Origin: Chelativorans xinjiangensis
Lineage (GTDB): Bacteria; Pseudomonadota; Alphaproteobacteria; Rhizobiales; Rhizobiaceae
Length of the DNA stretch: 64,000 bases
Assembly (NCBI RefSeq): GCF_009812055.1
Contig: NZ_WQNH01000007.1
Location: 62,001-126,000 of the forward strand
Reading direction: 5' to 3'
In this document: one piece after another, positions 26,712-35,532 of the stretch
How the letters are laid out: each line of letters opens with the position of its first letter
Position numbering within the stretch: position 1 is the first letter of the stretch
Notes under the pieces: generated by a model
What the model saw: the letters and a program-made list of their open reading frames with translations, nothing else
What the model was told of the DNA's origin: nothing
Databases searched by the model: none
Position numbers and translations under genes: made by a program

Positions 26712-26744
26712 CCGCCGCACCGCTTTTCTTGGAAGCGACGGCGG
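26712..26744 (+). promoter_or_regulatory. intercistronic hairpin after the PotD-like gene
   Basis: CCGCCG (26712-26717) pairs with CGGCGG (26739-26744), and CGCTT (26721-26725) pairs with AAGCG (26733-26737), with a small internal bulge. It lies between the binding-protein stop and the ATPase start and has no T-run. It would favour the binding protein over the downstream genes. Confidence 0.55.
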
Positions 26745-26769
26745 TACGGCCCTCATGGTGGATTTGCTC

Positions 26770-27807
26770 ATGTCGGGATTGCATCTGAAGGACTTGTCGA
26801 AGCGCTTCGGCAATTTCACCGCGGTCGACGATGTCGATCTCACCGTGCCGCACGGCACCTTCGTCTGCATGCTCGGGCCTTCGGGCTGCGGCAAGACCAC
26901 GCTCCTGCGCATGATCGCGGGGCTGGAGGAACCCTTGGCCGGCGCCATCCTCCTCGACGACGAGGACATGACGCCGGTTCCCACGCACAAGCGCAATCTC
27001 GGCATGGTGTTCCAGTCGCTGGCGCTCTTTCCGCATCTGACTGTGGGAGAAAATATAGCCTATCCGCTGCGAATCCGCGGCGTCGACAAGAATGGGCAGA
27101 GAAAGCGCGTCGAGGAGCTCCTCGCCCTCGTCCATCTCCCCGGCTATGCCGCCCGCCCGGTATCAAAGCTTTCCGGCGGGCAGCGCCAGCGCGTGGCGAT
27201 TGCCCGGGCGCTGGCGCTTTCACCACGCCTCTTCCTGCTCGACGAGCCGCTCTCGGCCCTCGACGCCAAGCTGCGCGAGGCGATGCAGGTGGAGCTGCGC
27301 CAACTTCAGCAGAAGCTCGGCATCACCACCATCGTGGTGACCCATGACCAGCGCGAGGCCATGACCATGGCCGACCTCGTGGTGGTGATGGGCGAAGGGC
27401 GCATCAGGCAGGCGGCGTCTCCGATCGAAATCTACCGCAAGCCGGCCGATGCTTTCGTCGCCGACTTCATCGGCTCGACCAACCTGCTTGAGGTGAAAGC
27501 GGACAGAGCCGGCCGTGCCATTACCCTGGGGCAGCCCATCGCCGGCCTCTCGCTGCCCGAAGGGATGGCCAGGGGCCTTGTCTCCATCCGTCCCGAGGAT
27601 GTGCATCTGGCGGGAAGCGCAAACGGCGCCTTCCGCGGCAAGGTCACCTTCGTCCGAGACCTCGGCGGCACCATCGAAACCTTCGTCGAGGTCGGCGGCA
27701 CGACGATCGTCGCCGTGACAACGCCTCGCGAGCGCGGCGACATCGAGGCGGGTACCGAGGTCGGGGTAACGCTGCCGGCGGAAAGCTGCGTGGTGCTCAA
27801 GCAATGA
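26770..27807 (+). CDS. ABC transporter ATP-binding protein (PotA-like)
   Basis: About 345 residues. The ATPase domain has Walker A GPSGCGKTT, the Q-loop in FQSLALFPH, signature KLSGGQRQR and Walker B LFLLDEPLSALD, followed by a C-terminal TOBE domain of about 100 residues as in PotA/UgpC-type subunits. The open frame reaches back to 26683, but the upstream part includes the hairpin at 26712-26744. The ATG at 26770 has GGTGGA seven bases upstream and is preferred; ATG 26755 is possible. It energises the two permeases that follow. Confidence 0.9.
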   Translation: MSGLHLKDLSKRFGNFTAVDDVDLTVPHGTFVCMLGPSGCGKTTLLRMIAGLEEPLAGAILLDDEDMTPVPTHKRNLGMVFQSLALFPHLTVGENIAYPLRIRGVDKNGQRKRVEELLALVHLPGYAARPVSKLSGGQRQRVAIARALALSPRLFLLDEPLSALDAKLREAMQVELRQLQQKLGITTIVVTHDQREAMTMADLVVVMGEGRIRQAASPIEIYRKPADAFVADFIGSTNLLEVKADRAGRAITLGQPIAGLSLPEGMARGLVSIRPEDVHLAGSANGAFRGKVTFVRDLGGTIETFVEVGGTTIVAVTTPRERGDIEAGTEVGVTLPAESCVVLKQ

Positions 27808-28661
27808 GACGTGAACCGCCCCGCACGATCGCCGACTACACGCCCCTGGCCTTTCCCGCCATCATGCTGATCATCTTCTTCGTGGTCCCGTTCTCGACCA
27901 TGATCGCCGTCAGCTTCTTCAGGCGGCAGCAGGGCGGCTTCTATACGCCCGATTTCGTCATCGACAACTACGGGCGCTTCCTGAGCGCCTTCTTCGGCGG
28001 GGTACTCGGCTTCTCGCTGATGCTCGCCATCATGGTCGCCGTCATTTGTGTCGCGATAGCCTTCCCCTTCACCTACCTTTTGACCAAGACCTCGCGGCGT
28101 GTGCAGATTGTGTGGCTCGTCTGTCTGCTGTCGGTTCTCTCACTCTCGGAGGTCATCATCGGCTTTGCCTGGTCGACGCTCTTTTCGCGCACGGCCGGCA
28201 TCACCAATCTCCTCGTAGCCGCCGGGTTGATGTCGGAGCCGCAGGCCCTGCTGCCCGGCTTCGGAGCGGTACTGACCGGCATGGTCTACCAGGCGCTGCC
28301 CTATACGATCCTGGTCCTCTACCCGGCGCTCGTCCGGCTCGACCCGACACTTCTCGAGGCTGCGCGCACGCTGGGCGCCTCCCCGCTGCGCGGCTTTATC
28401 AATATCATCGTGCCGGCGCTCAGGAACACGATCGTCGCCACGCTGATCATGGTCTTCGTCTTCGCGCTCGGCTCCTATCTACTGCCGCAGATCCTTGGGC
28501 GACCGCAGCATTGGACGCTGTCGGTGCTCATCACCGACCAGGCGATCTACCAGTCCAACATGCCCTTCGCCGCGGCGATGGCGGTGTTCCTGGTTCTGAT
28601 CTCGCTGGCGCTGGTGGGGCTGACGCTGCTCGTCGGCGGGCGTCGGGAGGCTACTGCATGA
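27804..28661 (+). CDS. ABC transporter permease (PotB-like)
   Basis: A 285-residue membrane protein with six segments and the coupling loop EAARTLGASPLRGFINIIVP near residue 190. The ATG overlaps the ATPase stop (ATGA). It is the first of the two permeases of the polyamine-type importer. Confidence 0.92.
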   Translation: MRREPPRTIADYTPLAFPAIMLIIFFVVPFSTMIAVSFFRRQQGGFYTPDFVIDNYGRFLSAFFGGVLGFSLMLAIMVAVICVAIAFPFTYLLTKTSRRVQIVWLVCLLSVLSLSEVIIGFAWSTLFSRTAGITNLLVAAGLMSEPQALLPGFGAVLTGMVYQALPYTILVLYPALVRLDPTLLEAARTLGASPLRGFINIIVPALRNTIVATLIMVFVFALGSYLLPQILGRPQHWTLSVLITDQAIYQSNMPFAAAMAVFLVLISLALVGLTLLVGGRREATA

Positions 28662-29461
28662 TGGATACATTCCTGCACAGGCTCGGCTTTGCCGTCGTTG
28701 CGCTTTTTCTGGCGGGGCCGCTGATCATCGTTGCCGGTGTCTCGGTCAACGAGAAGCAGTCGCTGACGTTCCCGCCAGAGGGCTTTTCCATGGCCTGGTA
28801 CGAGCAGATCTTCACCGATCCAGGCTGGCGTGCCGCGCTCGTCGCCTCGGTCCTTCTCGCCGCGCTCTCGGCGGCGCTCGCCGTCCTGATCGCGCTGCCG
28901 CTCTCCTGGTTCTTGTGGCGGCGTATCGCGCCCTGGGCCAACGTTTTTCGCCTGCTCGGCGTCGCCCCGTTCATCCTGCCGCCGGTCATCACAGCGCTCG
29001 GCCTGCTCACCTTTTGGGCGACGATCGGCTTCTATGGCCAGCCGTGGACGGCGGTGATCAGCCACGCGATCTTCTTCGTAACGCTGCCGCTGGTCACGCT
29101 TTCGCTCGGCTTCTCCTCGATCGACCGTTCATTGGTCGAGGCCGCCGCGACCATGGGCGCAGACGACCGCCTCGTGCTGCGCACGGTGGTCCTGCCGCTG
29201 ATCCTGCCCTATCTCGTTTCCGGCTATGCCTTCGCCTTCGTGCTGTCGCTCAATGAGTATATCGTGGCTTACATGACCGTCGGCTTCACCATGGAGACAC
29301 TGCCGATCAAGATCTTCAATGCGCTGCGCTACGGCTATACGCCGACCATGGCCTCGGTCTCGGTGTTCTTCGTGGCGATCGCGGCCGTCGTCTTCGCGCT
29401 GATCGCCCGCTTCGGCGACCTGCCACGGCTGCTCGGGGCAATGGCTTCGGACGAAAGCTGA
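28658..29461 (+). CDS. ABC transporter permease (PotC-like)
   Basis: A 267-residue membrane protein with six segments and the coupling loop EAAATMGADDRLVLRTVVLP in its second half. It starts at ATG 28658 (or the next codon, 28661), overlapping the first permease. The open frame upstream is a shadow of that gene. The stop shares a base with the ATG of the amidase at 29461. Confidence 0.92.
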   Translation: MMDTFLHRLGFAVVALFLAGPLIIVAGVSVNEKQSLTFPPEGFSMAWYEQIFTDPGWRAALVASVLLAALSAALAVLIALPLSWFLWRRIAPWANVFRLLGVAPFILPPVITALGLLTFWATIGFYGQPWTAVISHAIFFVTLPLVTLSLGFSSIDRSLVEAAATMGADDRLVLRTVVLPLILPYLVSGYAFAFVLSLNEYIVAYMTVGFTMETLPIKIFNALRYGYTPTMASVSVFFVAIAAVVFALIARFGDLPRLLGAMASDES

Positions 29462-30234
29462 TGCGCATCGCCGCGTTCCAGATGAAGGCGGTCGCGGCCG
29501 ATCAGGCGGCAAATCTCGCCCGTATCGAGAAAGCCGCCCGCGAAGCCTCGGCAGGCGGCGCAGAACTGCTGGTTGCGCCAGAGCTCGCACTGCCAGGTTA
29601 CGGCTCCGGAGACGACATGCGCAACTTGGCCGAGCCGCCGGGCGGTGAAGTCGTCGCAAAGCTGACCCTGATCTCACTTGAGGTAAGGATAGCCATCCTT
29701 GCAGGCTTCGCCGAGGCGGCGGAAGGCTCAACCTATAACAGTGCCGTATTCGCCGATGGAAGGAAGGAGCCGGTGATCTACCGAAAGTCGCACCTCTACG
29801 GCGATTACGAGCGCGACCTGTTCGCCGCCGAGCCGCCCTCGGCCTGCATCGTGGAGCATGGTGGCCTCAGGATCGGTATCCTGATCTGCTATGATGTCGA
29901 GTTTCCCGAGAACGTCCGCCGGCTGGCACAAGCCGGCGCAGAGCTCGTCGCCGTGCCGACGGCGCTACCTGCCAGCGACCACGCCGAACTGATCGCCCGA
30001 AAGATGATCCCCGTCCGTGCCTTCGAGAACCAGGTTTTCGTCGCCTATGCCAACCATTGCGGCGCCGATAACTTATTCTCCTATGCCGGCCTTTCCGCCA
30101 TTGCAGCACCCGATGGCAACCTGCTTGCGGAGGCTGACGAGACGTCCGAGACACTCCTCTTCGCCGATATCCGGCCGCAGGATTTCGCCGCCTCGGCGGC
30201 AGCCAATCCTTACCTGCGTGACCTGCGGCTTTAG
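29461..30234 (+). CDS. nitrilase-superfamily carbon-nitrogen hydrolase
   Basis: A 257-residue cytoplasmic amidase. The Glu-Lys-Cys triad is visible as Glu41 in APELALPGYG, Lys109 in YRKSHLYG and Cys143 in LICYDVEFPE. It resembles short-chain aliphatic or R-stereoselective amidases and the amidases of arginine side pathways rather than true nitrilases. It is the last gene of the ureohydrolase-PotDABC operon, so an amide or carbamoyl group of the imported guanidino compound, for example 4-guanidinobutyramide, is a reasonable target. This is inference. Confidence 0.85.
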   Translation: MRIAAFQMKAVAADQAANLARIEKAAREASAGGAELLVAPELALPGYGSGDDMRNLAEPPGGEVVAKLTLISLEVRIAILAGFAEAAEGSTYNSAVFADGRKEPVIYRKSHLYGDYERDLFAAEPPSACIVEHGGLRIGILICYDVEFPENVRRLAQAGAELVAVPTALPASDHAELIARKMIPVRAFENQVFVAYANHCGADNLFSYAGLSAIAAPDGNLLAEADETSETLLFADIRPQDFAASAAANPYLRDLRL

Positions 30235-30324
30235 GCTTCGATCCTCCTCCCGCGGACATTTCCATGCCAGCCTGACCACGGTCCGATACAGTTCTGGCAG
30301 GACCAAAGTACTGGCTCCCCGTCC

Positions 30325-30377
30325 TTGACGCTGACCTGTTCTCCACCTCTAATATCGGCCGAGTTTCATGAAACTCG
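30325..30377 (+). promoter_or_regulatory. pqqA promoter with palindromic operator or leader
   Basis: A -35 box TTGACG lies at 30325-30330 and a -10-like TCTAAT or TAATAT at 30348-30355. Immediately downstream, at 30360-30377, is the perfect 18-base palindrome CGAGTTTCATGAAACTCG, placed where transcription should begin. It could be an operator or form a hairpin at the very 5' end of the pqq mRNA. Confidence 0.6.
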
Positions 30378-30407
30378 TAGGCGAGGAACATTCAGGAGGA
30401 GACGTTC

Positions 30408-30500
30408 ATGACGTGGTCGACACCGACGATCCGGGAATATGAATGCGGCATGGAAATCTGCCGCTATGCCCCCGCCGATGACGGCGATCCGCAGTTCTAA
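30408..30500 (+). CDS. pqqA: PQQ precursor peptide PqqA
   Basis: A 30-residue peptide, MTWSTPTIREYECGMEICRY followed by ten more residues. The Glu and Tyr that become PQQ lie three residues apart in GMEICRY (Glu16, Tyr20), exactly as required. Most relatives have Asn or another polar residue where this one has Cys18. The ten-residue acidic tail after Tyr20 is longer than in many short PqqA peptides. A strong AGGAGGA ribosome binding site lies seven bases upstream. pqqB follows after 38 bases. The peptide is cross-linked by PqqE with PqqD as chaperone. Confidence 0.93.
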   Translation: MTWSTPTIREYECGMEICRYAPADDGDPQF

Positions 30501-30538
30501 GTAGCAGACACACGGCAATCAAAAAGAGAACGTTACCA

Positions 30539-31432
30539 ATGCGCGCTGTCGTGCTTGGCGCGGCAGCGGGCGGCGGCTTTCCGCAATGGAATTGCGGCTG
30601 CCGCAATTGCAGGGCCGTCCGTGAAAACGTCGAAGGTTTTCTGCCGCGGACCCAGTCTTCCCTCGCGGTATCGGCGGACGGCAAACGGTGGGCTGTGTTG
30701 AACGCCTCTCCGGATATTCGCGAGCAGATCAACCTGACGCCGGCACTGCATCCGACGGGTCTGCGGGCGTCGCCGATAGTCAGCGTCCTCATTACGAACG
30801 GCGACCTCGATCATATCGCGGGCCTGCTGACCCTACGGGAAAAGCAGCCGTTCAAGCTCCTCGTCACACGCGAAATTGCCGACATTCTCGCAGCCAACCC
30901 GGTTTTCCGTGCGCTCGATGTGGATTGCGTCAAGCAGACATGTGTCGGGCTGGAAGAGGAATTCGAGCTTCTTCCCGATGTGAAGGCGCGACTTTTTGCG
31001 GTACCTGGAAAAGTACCGCTCTATGCCGAAACCGGCGAGGTAAAGACGGATATCGAAGGCGAACAGACGGCTGGTGTGGAAATCGGCGGCGATGCGAAGG
31101 CCTATTACATCCCCGGCTGCGCCAAGATGACCCGGCAGTTGGCCGAGCGGGTCGCCGGCGCACCGCTGGTCTTCTTCGACGGCACTGTCTGGCGCGAGGA
31201 TGAAATGCAGCGCGCCGGCGTCGGCGAGAAGACAGGCGCCCGGATGGGACATATGTCCATGAGCGGTCCGCTGGGCTCGATCGAGGCCTTTGCCGGGCTT
31301 GGGGTGGAGCGGAAGGTCTACGTCCATATCAACAACACCAATCCCGTGCTCGACCCGGCTTCGGCCGAGCGAAAGGCGGCCGAAGAGGCCGGCTGGGAAA
31401 TCGGTTACGATCAGATGGAGTTGAGCTGGTGA
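30539..31432 (+). CDS. pqqB: PQQ biosynthesis protein PqqB
   Basis: A 297-residue metallo-hydrolase of the metallo-beta-lactamase fold, which hydroxylates the cross-linked Glu-Tyr intermediate of PQQ synthesis. It starts with the characteristic LGAAAGGGFPQWNC and has the Zn-binding CGCRNC near residue 20. It overlaps pqqC by four bases. Length and order are normal for a pqqABCDE operon. Confidence 0.96.
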   Translation: MRAVVLGAAAGGGFPQWNCGCRNCRAVRENVEGFLPRTQSSLAVSADGKRWAVLNASPDIREQINLTPALHPTGLRASPIVSVLITNGDLDHIAGLLTLREKQPFKLLVTREIADILAANPVFRALDVDCVKQTCVGLEEEFELLPDVKARLFAVPGKVPLYAETGEVKTDIEGEQTAGVEIGGDAKAYYIPGCAKMTRQLAERVAGAPLVFFDGTVWREDEMQRAGVGEKTGARMGHMSMSGPLGSIEAFAGLGVERKVYVHINNTNPVLDPASAERKAAEEAGWEIGYDQMELSW

Positions 31433-32181
31433 CACAGCAGCCGGTCAGACTGTCCCGCGAGGATTTCGAGGCGCGCCTGCGCCGCATCGGCGAGGAGCGC
31501 TATCACGACCGGCACCCCTTCCATCACCGGCTTCATTCCGGGCAGTGCACGCCCGACCAGGTGCGAGCCTGGGTGATCAACCGCTATATGTATCAAAGCC
31601 GCATCCCGATGAAGGACGCCGCGCTGTTGTCGCGCTGCGAGGATCCGGCGCTGCGGCGTATCTGGCGCTCGCGCATCGAGGACCACGACGGCAGTGCGGA
31701 ACGCCCTGGCGGGATTGAGCGCTGGCTGAAGCTCGCCGCCGCCGTCGGGCTCGACCGCGACTATGTCGCCTCTGCCGTCGGCGTGCTTCCGGCGACACGG
31801 TTTGCTGTCGAGGCTTACATCCGCTTCGTTCGCGAGCGTAGCCTGCTCGAGGCGATCGCCTCCTCGCTGACGGAGCTTTTCGCGCCCAGGATCCACATCG
31901 AGCGCATCGCCGGGCTGCTCGAGCATTACGACTTCGCCAACGAGGACAGCATCAGCTATTTCCGCAACAGGCTCGACGAGGCGCCGAAGGACGTCGCCTT
32001 CGGGCTCACCTATGTGCTCGACCATGCCACCACCGCCGAAAAGCAGGAGGCGGCCGCGGCGGCGCTGACATTCAAGACCGATGTGCTCTGGGCCATGCTG
32101 GACGCGCTCTATTCGGCCTATGTAGAGCCGGGGCGCATCCCACCCGGCGCCTGGCGCCCCGGAGAGGGGCTGCACGAATGA
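31429..32181 (+). CDS. pqqC: pyrroloquinoline-quinone synthase PqqC
   Basis: A 250-residue cofactor-free oxidase that carries out the last ring closure and oxidation. Family stretches include YHDRHPFHHRLHSG, WVINRYMYQSRIPMKDA and FYN-type helices replaced here by YFRNRLDEA. It is coupled to pqqB and pqqD by overlapping stop/start codons. Confidence 0.96.
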   Translation: MTQQPVRLSREDFEARLRRIGEERYHDRHPFHHRLHSGQCTPDQVRAWVINRYMYQSRIPMKDAALLSRCEDPALRRIWRSRIEDHDGSAERPGGIERWLKLAAAVGLDRDYVASAVGVLPATRFAVEAYIRFVRERSLLEAIASSLTELFAPRIHIERIAGLLEHYDFANEDSISYFRNRLDEAPKDVAFGLTYVLDHATTAEKQEAAAAALTFKTDVLWAMLDALYSAYVEPGRIPPGAWRPGEGLHE

Positions 32182-32468
32182 CCACAGAGATCCCGGAAAC
32201 AGCCCGACCGCGTCTTCTGAAGGGCGTGCGCACTCGCTTCGACAAAGCGCGCGACACATGGTTGCTGCTTGCGCCGGAACGCACACTGGAGCTTGACGCT
32301 GTGGCGGCCGCGATCCTCGCCGAGGTCGACGGCGAGCGCAGCTTCGGCGAAGTGATCGACGTCTTGATGGCCAAATATGATGCGCCAAGAGAGAGGATTT
32401 CAGCGGATGTCAGGACATTCCTGTCATCGCTGGTGGAGCGACGGATGCTGGAGATCGATGTGCCATGA
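32178..32468 (+). CDS. pqqD: PQQ biosynthesis peptide chaperone PqqD
   Basis: A 96-residue RRE-type peptide-binding protein that presents PqqA to PqqE. Typical segments are LLAPERTLELD and AAAILAEVDGERSFGEVID. It overlaps both pqqC and pqqE by four bases. Confidence 0.94.
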   Translation: MTTEIPETARPRLLKGVRTRFDKARDTWLLLAPERTLELDAVAAAILAEVDGERSFGEVIDVLMAKYDAPRERISADVRTFLSSLVERRMLEIDVP

Positions 32469-33610
32469 CACAGGTTTCCGCAACGCGGGCAGGCCGGCGA
32501 ATCCAGGTGCCGATGGCAATGCTTGCCGAGCTGACGCATCGCTGTCCCCTCGCCTGCCCTTACTGTTCCAACCCGGTCGATCTGGTGCGCCGCTCCGGAG
32601 AGCTTTCCACACAGGAATGGGTGGATGTCTTCCGGCAAGCCGCCGATCTGGGCGTGCTGCATCTGCATCTTTCCGGCGGCGAGCCGGCGGCCCGGCATGA
32701 TCTCGAGGAACTTGTTGCCGCCTCGACGGGCGCCGAGCTCTATTCCAACCTGATCACGTCCGGCGTCGGCCTCACCGAGGCGCGGCTGGAAAAGCTTGCC
32801 GCAAACGGGCTCGACCACGTGCAGCTTTCGCTGCAGGGTGTCGATCATGAAACCGCCGATCTCTATGGCGGCTACAAGGGCGGCTTCGACAGGAAGATCG
32901 CCGTTGCCGGATGGACCGTGAAGCTCGGACTTCCGCTGACCATCAATGCGGTCATGCACCGACACAACCTGTCGACGCTCGATCTGATGATCGATCTCGC
33001 GGTCGATCTCGGCGCCCGCCGGCTCGAAGTGGCGACGGTTCAGTTTCACGGCTGGGCGGAAAAGAACAAGGCAGCGCTGATGCCGACGCGCGAGCAGGTC
33101 CAAAAAGCTGGAGAGACCGTTCACGCGGGACGACGGCGGCTGAAGGGCGTGCTCGTCATCGACTATGTACCCGCCGATTATTACGCCACCTATCCGAAGG
33201 CCTGCATGGGCGGGTGGGCGAGCACGAGCCTGAACATTGCCCCGGACGGGCAGGTTCTGCCCTGCCACGCGGCGCCGACCATCCCGTGGCTGACATTCGA
33301 CAATGTGCACGAGCGTCCGCTGAAGGATATCTGGATGCACAGCGATGCCTTCAACGCCTTCCGCGGTGATGAGTGGATGCAGGAACCATGCCGGTCTTGC
33401 GCGCGCAAGGCGGTCGATTTCGGCGGATGCCGGTGCCAGGCGATGGCGCTCGCCGGCGATGCCGCCGCCACCGACCCTGCCTGCTCGAAATCGACGCTCC
33501 ACGCGGACCTCCTGGCTGCCGCGGAGGCGGCATCCAGCACGCGGGACGCCGATCTGACCTACCGCCGGATGCCTACGCTGAAACAGCCCCTGCGCACCCA
33601 TGACGCCTAG
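32465..33610 (+). CDS. pqqE: radical SAM enzyme PqqE
   Basis: A 381-residue enzyme that makes the Glu-Tyr C-C bond in PqqA. The radical SAM cluster is Cys27-x3-Cys31-x2-Cys34 in HRCPLACPYC. The C-terminal SPASM region shows the auxiliary cluster cysteines in KACMGGW, PCHAAP and PCRSCARKAVDFGGCRCQ. It is the last gene of the operon; no pqqF-type protease is present here. It ends 42 bases before the convergent RpiR gene. Confidence 0.96.
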   Translation: MTQVSATRAGRRIQVPMAMLAELTHRCPLACPYCSNPVDLVRRSGELSTQEWVDVFRQAADLGVLHLHLSGGEPAARHDLEELVAASTGAELYSNLITSGVGLTEARLEKLAANGLDHVQLSLQGVDHETADLYGGYKGGFDRKIAVAGWTVKLGLPLTINAVMHRHNLSTLDLMIDLAVDLGARRLEVATVQFHGWAEKNKAALMPTREQVQKAGETVHAGRRRLKGVLVIDYVPADYYATYPKACMGGWASTSLNIAPDGQVLPCHAAPTIPWLTFDNVHERPLKDIWMHSDAFNAFRGDEWMQEPCRSCARKAVDFGGCRCQAMALAGDAAATDPACSKSTLHADLLAAAEAASSTRDADLTYRRMPTLKQPLRTHDA

Positions 33611-33652
33611 GTTCCGGTACGGATATACCCGGTGTTGCCGGCCGGGACAGGG

Positions 33653-34528
33653 CTACACGAACTTCCGGAACAGCCGCGTCCTGTCGAAGAGTTCTTCCAA
33701 CTCGTTCATGCGCGCGCGCGTCGTCTCCCAGGTATGGGTCTCGATTGCCGCTATCAGCGCCTCGGCGATGAACAGGATGACGGCGGTGGAGTCCCACGCC
33801 GAGGGCACTTCGATACGTGCGTGGAAGCGGTGGGCGGCGTGGCGGGCGGCGGGCGAGCCCCATTGGTCGGTGAAGAGTACAATAGTCACGTCGCGCGCCC
33901 GCGCCATCTCGGCAAGGCGCAGGATGTCGTGCTCGTAGCGGCGGATGTCGAAGGCCACGAGGATATCGCCCGGCCGCATGTTGAGCACGTAGTGCGGCCA
34001 GCTATTGGAATTGGAGGCGATCTGGGTAACGCCGGGGCGGATGACCTGCATGTGGGTGAAGAAGTGGTCCGCCATGGAGCGGGTGATGCGCCCGCCCACC
34101 ACATGCACGTTGCGCGACTGGTCGGAAAGAAGCTCCGCCACCGCGTCGAAGGTGCGCTTGTCGATCTGGTTCAGCGTCTGGCGGATATTCTCCGTCACAG
34201 CGTCTGCGAAGCGGCTCAGGAGGTGACCTTCCAGCGCGTTCTCGGCCCATTGGTCATGTTTGGCGATAGGGCTGGATATGGTCGCCTGCAACTCCGCCCG
34301 AAGGGTCGCCTGCATTTCGGGAAAGCCACCGAAGCCAAGCTTCTTGGCCATGCGCACGACGGTGGGCGTCGATACGCCCGCCGACTCAGCCACCGTGGTG
34401 ATGCTCTCCAGCCCGAGCATCGGGTAGTTGTCGACGAGCGCGTTGGCGAGCTGCCTCTCGGCGCGCGTCAACGTGTCAAACGCGCCGCGCAAGCGCTCGA
34501 CCACCGTTTTCCCGTTCGGTCCGTCCAT
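33653..34528 (-). CDS. MurR/RpiR-family transcriptional regulator
   Basis: About 291 residues. An N-terminal helix-turn-helix (ITTVAESAGVSTPTVVRMAK) is followed by a SIS sugar-isomerase-like domain (NVHVVGGRITRSMADHF). The ATG at 34528 is preferred over an in-frame codon at 34579 because a GGAGGG stretch precedes it. It is divergent from the FGase-TRAP-GS operon and is the likely local regulator. Short repeats such as GAAAA-GATA-TTTTC (34648-34661) in the intergenic region are candidate sites. Confidence 0.88.
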   Translation of the reverse strand: MDGPNGKTVVERLRGAFDTLTRAERQLANALVDNYPMLGLESITTVAESAGVSTPTVVRMAKKLGFGGFPEMQATLRAELQATISSPIAKHDQWAENALEGHLLSRFADAVTENIRQTLNQIDKRTFDAVAELLSDQSRNVHVVGGRITRSMADHFFTHMQVIRPGVTQIASNSNSWPHYVLNMRPGDILVAFDIRRYEHDILRLAEMARARDVTIVLFTDQWGSPAARHAAHRFHARIEVPSAWDSTAVILFIAEALIAAIETHTWETTRARMNELEELFDRTRLFRKFV

Positions 34529-34686
34529 TCCCTGCGATCCCTCCGCCTTCTGCTGCCGACCAAATTGGCAATTGCGCAAAATTTAGACATTTACGAAGAG
34601 CCTGTAACAAAAATTTCAGAATTAATCTTGACCGCGCAGATAGATATGAAAAGATATTTTCTGTTTCGGCAAGAGGGGCCGCACTG

Positions 34687-35478
34687 GTGGGCAGGCAAGT
34701 GGGACGAGAAGGAGCCGGGGAAGCGGGGGTCGTGGAGACGATCAACGCCGAAGGCGCGGGGCCGGTGGTGCTGGCCTGCGAGCATGCCTCCAACATTGTT
34801 CCAGCGGAATTCACCGATCTCGGCTTGGGCGCGGAAGCGCTGGAAAGCCACATCGCCTGGGATCCCGGTGCCCGCGCCGTGGCACTTCGGCTGTCCGCGC
34901 TTCTCGATGCACCCCTTGTTGCCCAGCGTGTCTCGCGCCTCGTCTACGACTGCAACCGCCCGCCGCACTCGGCGGACGCCATGCCGGCGCAGAGCGAGAC
35001 CTACACAATTCCCGGCAATGCCGGTCTGACCGCGGCCGAGCGCACACGTCGCGCCGAGCTCTACTACGAGCCGTTTCGTGCTGCCCTTGCTGCCTGCCTG
35101 GATGCACGCCTCGCGGGGACGACCGCACCGGCGCTCGTGACGATCCATTCCTTCACGCCTGTCTATTTCGGTGTCCCGCGCGATGTCGGCCTCGGCATAT
35201 TGCACGACCGCGACCGCCGCCTGGCCGACATACTCCTGACCTCGCTTACGGGCGAAAGCGGCTGGATCGTGCGGCGCAACGAGCCCTACGGGCCCGAGGA
35301 TGGCGTGACGCACACGCTGGCCGACCAGGCTCTGCCGCGCGGCCTCGACAACGTGATGATCGAAATCCGCAACGACCTGATCGCCGACGCGGCGGGACAG
35401 GAGAAGGTCGCCCGCCTCCTTGCGCGGCACTTGCAAAAGGCGCTTGCCGCGCCGACCGGCGAAATGGTGGCGAAATGA
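34687..35478 (+). CDS. N-formylglutamate amidohydrolase-family protein
   Basis: A 263-residue zinc amidohydrolase of the HutG/FGase family. The metal-site stretch LACEHASNIVP lies near residue 29, YDCNRPP near 88, ALVTIHSFTPVY near 150 and MIEIRNDLI near 240. The family removes formyl or acyl groups from glutamate-type amides. The gene begins a long operon with a TRAP transporter and a glutamine-synthetase-like ligase, so here it may hydrolyse a glutamyl intermediate rather than N-formylglutamate. The GTG start at 34687 is preceded by AGAGGGG; a later GTG at 34732 is also possible. Confidence 0.85.
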   Translation: MGRQVGREGAGEAGVVETINAEGAGPVVLACEHASNIVPAEFTDLGLGAEALESHIAWDPGARAVALRLSALLDAPLVAQRVSRLVYDCNRPPHSADAMPAQSETYTIPGNAGLTAAERTRRAELYYEPFRAALAACLDARLAGTTAPALVTIHSFTPVYFGVPRDVGLGILHDRDRRLADILLTSLTGESGWIVRRNEPYGPEDGVTHTLADQALPRGLDNVMIEIRNDLIADAAGQEKVARLLARHLQKALAAPTGEMVAK

Positions 35479-35532
35479 GTGGGACGATGAACCAAGCGGA
35501 CGGCATCACCAGAAACCAGCGGGTGGGCTGCC

